A stretch of 64,000 bases of DNA. It comes from Lineus longissimus (lineage: Eukaryota; Nemertea; Pilidiophora; Heteronemertea; Lineidae). The notes beneath the pieces were generated by a model. The model was not told the DNA's origin, did not search any database, and was given only the letters and a program-made list of their open reading frames with translations. Position 1 is the first letter of the stretch; each line of letters begins with the position of its first letter. A program made the translations under genes and the position numbers. Shown piece by piece: positions 55,789-64,000 of the stretch. The stretch lies in the NCBI RefSeq assembly GCF_910592395.1, contig NC_088314.1, positions 7,378,001 to 7,442,000 on the forward strand. Direction: 5' to 3'.

Positions 55789-58700
55789 TCATTTCTTTAC
55801 TGTTTCAGAATTCGATGTTGGTGATCGATTCCTACTCAAAACAGCATTAGGTACACCTTTGGTCATCGTCTTGATGTCCCTCTCCCATTGTTTCTTGTGA
55901 GTGGTGTACAGTCTCATAGCCGCCTGCGCATCCTGAATCTGAAATGAGGATGACATTTCAATAAGGACTTTTGTCAGTTTTAAGGATGTCCATAATAGAT
56001 GTAGAAGACCTGATAATAATGGAACTTTTAAACATCATACATCAAGATTACTACCCCTCATTAAGGAAGCCCATGGGACTAACAAATGCTATCTTTAATT
56101 GAGAGGTGTTCTAATTACAGTGGTAAAAGTTAATTGAAATGACCCAATTTGGGACCAAATGAGGTGTCCTCTATAGAGCGGATGTCCTTAATAGACAGGT
56201 GCCTACTATAAGAGGGTTCACTGTACTAACCGAGTTGTGCTCCCCTTCCTGTACTTTGACTCCCAAAACTTTGTCGCAGAGTTTCTTCAACGAGGGGTTC
56301 GCACCACCAAAGAGTTTACGGAATGGTTTAAATCTGGCTGTATCACGTATCTTCTTCCTGGGGTGATCCAAGAACAGCACCTGAAAGTGACAAAGTGAGC
56401 ACCAGTAAAGAACATTGTCCATAGGCATGACAACTTCAGCAACAGGTGGTACCAGCATATTTTGCCATCATTATAATCTGTGTGAAGTGTAAAACTCAGA
56501 TATATCCACGATAGTCTACATTTCCATATACTCCAAAAAAATCTGCCACCCTGGTGGCAAGGAGTCGAACTAGTTATAACCGCTTTCATGGAAACACAAT
56601 GGTCAATCAAAAACTAGCAGAGGCATTACATTCTTCAAAGCACAAGTTTAAGCAAAAAGCAGACAGAAATTCAATTCACCTTGAAATCATTATGTAGAGC
56701 ATGACCAACCAACATTCTCCCCTTTAATATATCATGAACATCTTTCTGGACTTTACTAAACTCCTCTCCTGAAATCAAACAACGTCTCCAATGAATAGGT
56801 GTTTTCCTGACATCAACACTGACACAAGCAGAGGAAGAAGGATCAACTGAGAAATGTTTTTACACTCTAGCAACTATGATTGATGATTTGTAACATAGGA
56901 CAAAACTGGAGTTAAACAGAGCACCCACTCTGTTTGAAAGATACAAGTGGCTTCGTCTGTCATATGAAGGACCACTGTTTGACCTATTGACTGTAAAATA
57001 AACCAAATGACTAACTAAACATAGACTCACTGCTTTGCATGAATTGCAGCTGAAATATCATTCCTAAAATTCATCCATTAAGTTCTTGACTAACACAGTT
57101 GAATAACACGCGACAAGGAAAGCCTTCATTTGTATTACTTCCTACATTTGATCATGAATGAAAGACCTACCTTTCACCATGTCAGCAGGCCGGATACCAC
57201 TAACATGTGTTCTGTAATCAGTGACATCTTCCTGGGGTTGTAGGTACTTGTCATAAATGCACTGTCCAAACTGGTTGACTATCGAAACTCTTGCCAACAT
57301 GCTGTCCTTCCCATCAGCACCAACACCAACCATCTCACAGTCCATAGCAACCACCTTTGTTACCCTAGAAATTACAAAAGGAAATTGTCAATCAATGGCA
57401 ATTAATTTTGTTACCCTGGAAACATTTGTACCAACGACTTGACTTCATATTATCATTAGCGACCACTTTGGTGACCTTAGACCAGGGATAGATGGTTATG
57501 GCCTTGGACTTTAGTTGCCCTGGAAACTAAAATAATCCATAGCAACCAACTTGGTTACCTTTGGTTTTATGAGAAAGATCTTATTCTTGTTGAACTTACC
57601 CCTTAAATGAGCCTTGTTTGACAAGGGGATCCTTCTGGGTCGACGACTTGGACTGAATAAGCGCCTTTGTCTTGAGTGAGTCAATTAGGATGTCATCTAC
57701 ATCGTCAAACCAGATCTCGGGTTCTCTGCAAGTGCAATGCAATCAAAATGAAAAGTTTTAAGATAAGACTAAGAAACTTTGCAGGCATTTTTATCAGTTT
57801 CACTGTTTTGTAGAGCTCGGCAGTCTTCGATTTTAGGACAGTATACTAGTATCATGTTCGTTTGATTTCAACTTGAACTTTTTTCTTCCAAAGTAAGATG
57901 TGTAAATGAAAGCTTCACAAGATAACAAGAAATGTCTTGATACTAACTTTTCTTCCTTCTTTGCCTTAACTTTTCCTCTGTCTTTTGCAGAGTGTGGCTG
58001 AGTTTTTGACTTAGGCCTGGCTGAAGTCATTGCAGGTTTTGGGAGAGTCTGGAATAGAACAAAAGTGTTGAGTGAGTGTTTTATAGCTGTTCATTTAGTT
58101 ATGATTTCAACTTGTTCATGCTGATGAAGGTTACCGTACTTTAGGATATCAGCAGAATATCAGAGTTTGCTTCAGCTCCTTTTTATTTCAGAACCATTTA
58201 AAAACTCGCCTCGCCACCAGAAACATGAAAGAGACCTTCGGACATGTTGGAAGCACTGCAGGTAGCGGCTAATCAAATACGTAGAGGGGAACAGTCACTC
58301 ATGACCCTTTCAGGGCTCATGAGGTCAGTTTATACACCAGAAAAACAACAGGAGGTGAAGATGTTCTTAAAAAGATGATGGGCCGAATTTACAAAGGGTG
58401 TTTAGCTTAAAACAGCGTTTAATGTCTGAATAGACAGAGTCAGGGCCTTGCAGGGTTTCTTCATGAAAACCGCATTAGGCTTTGAAACTGATTATGTAGA
58501 ATTTACACGCGTCTAACTCTTAAACACCCTTCGTAAATTCGGCCCAAGTTGTTTTGTTCGCAGTATTTAAAACAAACGAGAGATTCCTTACCATCTGTAG
58601 CTGCTTCCAGTTAGACGATACCTCTTCTGGTTTGTCTGGTAGATGGAGACGCTCTGCTTTCTCCACAACGCTGGTCACAGTCTCCCTCCTCTCCGTCAAA

Positions 58701-59224
58701 ACATTTTTCACTTTCAGCTCGCCAGCAGGTGATTTCAATTTCTCAGTAACAGCTTTTACAGGAGACTTTTGATTCTCAAGGATTTTTTTCCGTTTTTTCA
58801 CTCGATTTCTGTGTTTGGCGATCACATGAGATGTTGCTGGTGGGACACCTTTAGAAGGTAAAGGTTTCTCTGGTTCAGTTAAACTGGTATTTGGGGTGTT
58901 CACCCCCAATGGTCCAAGCGCCGAACCTGATGTAGTCCTTTTTCTCTTGGAGCGCTTCCTGACAACCTTCGACCAATCCTGCTCAGACGAATTATCTGGA
59001 CTCTCAACAGCCGCCATTTTCTTTTTCTTCACAGGTTTGGACCTTTTCAGCGTCTCTTCAACCAATCTGACAGGCTTTTTAGAATTTTTAGTCTGTTCTG
59101 CTAAAGCATCAGCCTTCCATTTGTTACGCCCCTTTCTTCCAGTTTTAGCATTTGATGGTTTGTATTTTTTGAAAGGAGCGGCACTTTGTTGGGCTTGATC
59201 AGTCGCTTTCCTCTTTTGACCCAT
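55789..59224 (-). CDS. REXO4: REXO4 (XPMC2-like), DEDDh 3'-5' RNA exonuclease
   Basis: Nucleolar exonuclease of the REX4 family, linked to rRNA processing. Complete 480-residue model in seven exons, in transcript order: 59224-58592, 58048-57948, 57725-57600, 57364-57171, 56768-56680, 56380-56231, 55938-55789. Two donors are GTTAGT; the rest are ordinary, and phases close. The first 250 residues are lysine-rich and low-complexity with nuclear-localisation-like clusters ([19 protein letters not shown]). The nuclease domain shows Exo[11 protein letters not shown] (Asp295, Glu297), then [11 protein letters not shown], Exo[11 protein letters not shown] (Asp379), [12 protein letters not shown], and ExoIII with His429 and Asp434 (H-N-S-I-Q-D), so the catalytic set is intact. 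Longer than human REXO4 (about 422) because of the N-terminal tail. The frame is open for four codons upstream of the ATG, which follows an acceptor at 59238-59239. Confidence 0.95.
56053..56228 (-). repeat. MITE-like element in REXO4 intron 6
   Basis: Contains 'ctcattaaggaagccc', 'ttgagaggtgttctaatt', 'aatttgggaccaaatgagg' and 'ctataagagggttcactg'. It abuts the exon 6 donor at 56229. Confidence 0.65.
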
Positions 59225-59237
59225 TTCATGAATCAAT

Positions 59238-59520
59238 CTGAAAATTGAATAAAATGTTGAGTATTGATATTGAATACCAACAGCAATCTAAACATCAATT
59301 TCAATTGAAGAAAAACTCTAAATAGAACTTTAGAAAAGATGTTTTTAAAGGGGTACGCCATTCGTAATAAATCTGCTAGTACTGGTGGTACAGGAAAAAA
59401 AAGTGCCGTTATACCCTGTGACGTAGTGTTGTTATTATGCATACAAATTTGCTGAAACTAGGGTTTTTATTGTATTTTTATACATGTCTACACAATGGCA
59501 ATGCTGAAATTAGTATTTAC
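59238..59520 (-). other. probable 5' UTR intron of REXO4
   Basis: On the minus strand a GTAAAT donor (after 59521) and a TTTTCAG acceptor (before 59237) bracket this stretch, 13 bases upstream of the REXO4 ATG. The non-coding first exon would lie just above 59521. Inferred from splice-site pattern only. Confidence 0.45.
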
Positions 59521-60525
59521 CGCTACGCAATAGGACTAGGACTAGGAGATTTTCTAATTCAATTACAATTACAAATTTCAAATTTTTGGCGACCGGCGGA
59601 GGCCTACAGAAATTAATGTGCGAGGCCGTTTTGACTCGATAACTGGGACGTACGTGAGGCCGGACACCCGGTACATGATAATAGTAAAAGTTATGTTGCA
59701 AATGGCGCTCCATAAGGTCGGAGTTGCGCTGTACAAATGTACAGCGAAGAGTACAGAGAATAAGAAAGACATTTTTCAACGCGTGTTTGGCCCTTTCCTC
59801 ACCAGAGAACACTAAAATGATTTGTCTATATTGAAGGGTTAACATATATGAGTAATCTACTATCTTCACTTCATGAAAAGTATTGATTTAAGAGATTTGT
59901 AACCTGATTTATGGAAGTCCCTGGATAAAATCATGCTCGTCTTGCAATATTTACGTTACTCACTCGGGTTACGGAACGACTGAGTAAATCTCGGTTTCAT
60001 ATTTTTTCCTGTGCATTGAATATACACTGATGATACACACTAGGCACGCATAACCGAGGTCAGATGAAATAACTCGGCTTAAGAACCGTGCGCAAAGACC
60101 ACGTGGTTTCAGCTATCGCAGGGTTCGGATTTTTCCAGGAGCTGTTTGGGGTGAGAGGTGTTGTCGAAAACGTCAGATTTCGACGTGTTTGGTAAGCATT
60201 AGCAGGAAAACAATACAATGATGAGATAAATGAGGACTTGCTGATGATGCTCAAATGATGATCGCGGTAATCGTCCTACAGATAACGAGTGGGGAGGCCA
60301 AAACAGTGCAGACAGTTTCTGTTTCCTTTTGACAGCTGTATACACTGTACTGTTGCATATACTATGTACATACATACATGTACACTATAGTGTAAACATA
60401 GAGTGATATATACATTAACTTTGTTATTGTTCCTGTTTGGATGTACTTCTATTATCATTATACTCCCTTCTTGTCGTAGTTTAGGAGGTGTGAGTTGAGG
60501 TGAAGCGGTACTGCCGGTAGAGATC
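59521..60525. promoter_or_regulatory. divergent promoter region, REXO4 (-) and CNBP-like (+)
   Basis: About 1 kb separates the inferred REXO4 5' exon from the CNBP-like start codon, and the genes are transcribed away from each other. A 119-codon minus-strand frame (59510-59869) is unrecognised and not called. No TATA box was found that I would defend. Confidence 0.4.
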
Positions 60526-63500
60526 ATGTCAAGTGGAGGAGGGAGATGCTACAAGTGCGGCAAAATTGGTCACTTCATCAAGGATTGCAAACAAAAGACA
60601 AGTGGTATGTTCAGAAGAGGTACACACAGACATCATTCATTTGGCTGTTGTGTGCGTTCTGTTATAAACTTTAGTGTGCTTCGTTTGCAGGCAATTATTT
60701 TCTAGTTTAAGATATATCAGACGATCAATTATTCAAAATCATGATCGGGGCAAATCTGAGCACACTGGTTTCCTCTGGGGTTTCAGTTGTCCACCTATAT
60801 GATACTATATCCATTACATTTACAATAGAATTCAGCAAAATAGCAACCTAATTGACCCTCAGGTTTTAACACAAAATTGATAAAACTTTGTCAAGGTAAA
60901 GGAATTTGCATCTGACTCAAAGTTAAACTCCAACAATATTCAGCCAGTGTTCCGATAAAGTTGCTTGGATAAAATCAGTGAAGTTTTAGTTAATCTTTGA
61001 TGGAGTATTTAGAGCACAACACTAATTCCCCAAAAAAGCATGCTGTTTGTTTGTCTCATTTAATATTTTGTAAGATTGCCCTGTTGACAGGAAAGAAAAT
61101 GTGGTTTCTGTTGTGTACGCCTCATTTGTAGTGTAATGGTGTATGTAAATTTTCACTCTCTGTTTGAAAGTCACACTTTATCTTTTATCTTTTGTAAATT
61201 GTCTTTATATTTTCACCAGCTTCCTTTAATAAAATCAAACATTTACTAAAAAATGGCAGTGGCTTTGTTGCTTTTCTGACTAATGATTTGAATTCCTTCC
61301 TGCCATTGCTTGTCTTTTAAAAGCTTTGATTTTTCAGGGTTTCCTCCAGAAAACAGCTGTGCATTGTTGATAATGATAGTCACATTTTGCAGGCTTCAGA
61401 TTTTGAGTGAACTATAAGCTACCATCAAAGTGCTGATAATATGAGGCTAAAGATTACAAAATATAAATCCTCCTTGAACCCGCAACCCTCATTAAAGGCT
61501 AACAAGAGATAAAGCAGTGGCTTCAGAGCAAACAAATATCGGAGAAAACACCCCGTCCTCCTGAGACAACCAATCTTGTGGCAGATAGTAAACTTACTCT
61601 ATACTTTTAGGTCAGTGGTGGAAACTACCATTCTCATGTGTAAAATCTGGAGGAGACCCTTGTATTTCATTCCATTCTTTGCCACTTAAAACGAACAATG
61701 AACTAGTTTCGACCATCTTTAAATGCCTGGAAAGGATAGACAAAGATGTGACTGAATGATTGGATAGCATCAAATTTTGATAATGTAACGTTGTTCATCT
61801 GAAAATTCAGCTTTTCTTTACAGAGAAATGTTATCAGTGTGGACGTACTGGCCACATCGCCCGTGAGTGCAACACACGCTGTTATAAATGTAACAAGCAT
61901 GGGCACAAGGCGGCCGAGTGCCAGTCAGATTTGGTGAATGGTATGTAAGCCAGTGTTATCTATTGTGTGCTAGCATTAGGTGTTTAAATGTTAACAAAAA
62001 TCTGACCTGATCTATGTGCGGACAACACTTTTTGTGCTATGCCAATCCCAAAGACTTGATTCCTCATCTAGCCATGGAACATTTCCGTGATACAGAATTT
62101 CTTAAAAAAGGACGTTCAGTGTGAGATGCTTGGAACCAGGCCTTGCCTTGAAATGCTCGGAGTTGAGGACTTTGCTTGTCTTGGAACCTTGAGAATGCTT
62201 TGGGCAGTTATGGCGGTGCCTGTTCAGGTTGACTTGTCCTCTTTTCCACTAATGACATTGTTCCACAGTTAGTGTTGGGAGGAATGTCGTCTTTCAGGGT
62301 TGTGCCTTTGTGTTGGTGTTAGCTTTAGAGGGTGTGTTGTTCTGTGGTAAGAAGATAACTCAATGCTTGTTGTAGGAAAAAATAGATACCATACTGTCTG
62401 TCAGTGCAGTCTTAATTGGAACATTGCCCAAAATGTAGATTGTAGATTGGTGTAGTCTTATGTGATGTAACTGTTGAGCACTCATGAGAGAAAGTGGCAG
62501 CTTGTGCATGTTTCTATCTTCTTTCTACATCTAACAGCCTAACATAAAAACTGCAAATCCCATAATCCATATTTGGCAGCCGCTGAATCTTTTTTCAAAA
62601 GTTCATGTTTTACATCCATAAATATTATGGATAACTTTCATAAATGTTTTGAATTTTTGAGGTTGAACAATAGTCAAAATGATTGCCTGCGAGTTCCCTC
62701 TGCAAGACATTCTTCTTGCACCAGAGGCTTACAAAAATGAAGGGGTCTGTAGTTCTGCAAAATTCAGTTTAACATTAAAATTCCTTTTACTGCTTTGCAT
62801 CTCTCACATTGTATTCCGCACTGAAAAATTATTTTGCATTTTATTCAGAAAAGATTTCTCCCTGTGACCAGTACCGGTAGTAAGAGTTTTATCAAAATAT
62901 CTTAAGTTGTGTCAAGTGGAAATAACTTTACTCTTGGGTGTGTCTCTATTGATTCTGTCTCAATGGACATGCAGGAGTACAGTCAGTTTCCTGCTTCTCT
63001 GTAATGCTAGTTCTTCTACGCTGGCATTCTAATTTTGTTACCTCAGATTTATAATGAAAGGATTTGATTCCTTGTTCTTCAGGAGCATGCTACAACTGCG
63101 GCAAGCAAGGCCACGTGCAGCGTGACTGCGAGAGCTCTCTCAAGCCATGCTACCGCTGTGGTGAGACTGGCCACATCGCTAAGGAATGCCCAGAGGTGAA
63201 CGTGGAGGATAACCGCAAGTGCTTCACTTGTGGGGAGGTTGGACATATCTCCAGCAATTGTAAGGAGAAGGGACGCTCCCAGAATAATGTCACCTGCTAC
63301 AGGTAAGCTCAAATTTGGTTGGTCTTAGTTAGTGCCTCTACTTCAGTGCAAGCTGCTTTTTCTGAGTGCTGGTTGCTTGCTGCTACACTGATTCAACACC
63401 AGTTGGGTTATTGGCCTGTCAAGCCTCAATATTTTGTCCTCAGCTAGAGAACGGGAGTCCATCAGAAATTAAAATCAAGTTTCTAACTCGGTTTGGATGT

Positions 63501-63817
63501 GTTCTTTTGCTTGCCTAACCATGGGCACCTGGTACTTTGAATAATCAAAGGATGTGGTATTCGAAGTTCAGTGACTTCTGAATTGCCGCAAGCAATGTGG
63601 CAGTTTAGTGCAGTGCTGTCGGAGAGATGAAATAAGAGGAGTTGGAAAATTATGATATAAATCTATTATCCTTTCCAGGTGCAAAGGCCAAGGCCACATC
63701 TCCAAGGACTGCGACCAGCCAAACCCTCGCCCGCAGGACACTCGTGAGTGCTACAAGTGTCATAAAACAGGCCACCTTGCCAGGAATTGCACCTATGAAG
63801 CAGAGGATGATGATTAG
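60526..63817 (+). CDS. CNBP-like protein with eight CCHC zinc knuckles
   Basis: Small single-stranded nucleic-acid-binding protein of the CNBP (ZNF9)/Gis2/Byr3 type, acting in translation and transcription control. Complete 184-residue model in four exons: 60526-60604, 61824-61940, 63083-63302, 63679-63817; all junctions GT-AG, phases close. Eight C-X2-C-X4-H-X4-C knuckles run in order: [112 protein letters not shown]. It ends in the acidic tail EAEDDD. Vertebrate CNBP has seven knuckles and an arginine/glycine-rich linker after the first; neither is seen here, so orthology is likely but not proven. The ATG context and the divergent position from REXO4 support the start. Confidence 0.93.
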
Positions 63818-63922
63818 AGATTTCCCTGGTTGGTAAATTATCTTTCTACAGCAATTACTGTAGCAAAAACATTTCAAACATCCTTATTTGGATGTCTTTA
63901 GTGCATTATGCAACTTTGCTGC

Positions 63923-63952
63923 AATAAAATCTTGTGACATAAACTAAATAAA
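63923..63952 (+). terminator. polyadenylation signals (CNBP-like gene)
   Basis: Two AATAAA hexamers, 63923-63928 and 63947-63952, about 105 and 130 bases after the stop codon. Confidence 0.6.
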
Positions 63953-64000
63953 ATCACGTAAGTTAAGAAATATATGACTTTGTTTGCCCTGTCTACGTCT

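Noticed and set aside
59510-59869. 119-codon minus-strand open frame upstream of REXO4
   Set aside because: Overlaps the inferred REXO4 5' UTR exon and promoter; composition and sequence match no family.
63079-63312. Minus-strand open frame opposite the CNBP-like gene
   Set aside because: Antisense shadow of the zinc-knuckle exon.

Overview
The window is nuclear DNA from an animal. Seven protein-coding genes are split by GT-AG introns, exons are short, intergenic DNA is AT-rich, and dispersed repeats are abundant. The families are metazoan (ADAMTS with a GON domain, POGLUT1, TPRA1, PARP3). The repeat style (long foldback DNA, a 'cctctctattaaggacac' MITE, a GTC-microsatellite element) suggests a marine invertebrate, either an ambulacrarian or a lophotrochozoan. 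The phylum cannot be fixed from the sequence alone. No bacterial, organellar or viral genes were recognised.

Layout. 1-5343 (+): 3' end of an ADAMTS9/20 (gon-1)-type metalloprotease gene, with the last thrombospondin repeat and a complete GON domain. 5344-11519: gene-poor, holding a GTC/301-bp repeat element, a MITE and a broken zinc-finger-like repeat. 11520-15068 (+): ABHD4/ABHD5-type alpha/beta hydrolase. 16886-29866 (+): POGLUT1 protein O-glucosyltransferase, with a 6.8-kb repeat-filled first intron. 29867-33523: gene-poor, with a near-perfect 78-nt hairpin. 33524-37397 (+): TPRA1 seven-transmembrane protein. 40284-48516: an 8.2-kb inverted repeat built like a foldback transposon, its right arm interrupted by a second element. 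49842-53811 (-): PARP3. 55789-59224 (-): REXO4 exonuclease. 60526-63817 (+): CNBP-like protein with eight CCHC zinc knuckles, divergent from REXO4.

All exon junctions were worked out by hand from GT/AG sites, reading-frame phase and recalled family sequences. Six gene models (all but the ADAMTS fragment, which is open at its 5' end) are complete from ATG to stop, and every intron phase closes. The genes do not form a pathway. They cover matrix proteolysis, lipid metabolism, ER glycosylation of EGF repeats, a membrane receptor-like protein, ADP-ribosylation in break repair, rRNA processing and single-strand nucleic-acid binding. Six of the seven families have a human member on chromosome 3 (from memory), so the neighbourhood may be a remnant of an ancestral linkage group.

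The most unusual DNA is the foldback element. It has outer arrays of an 86-bp unit, an inner domain of degenerate units of about 60-68 bp, a short centre, arms that grow more alike towards the centre, and a candidate 8-bp target duplication. The inserted GTC element belongs to the same family as the one near position 5900. Its 301-bp monomers mostly carry an AGGTCA direct repeat and a CTCF-like core.
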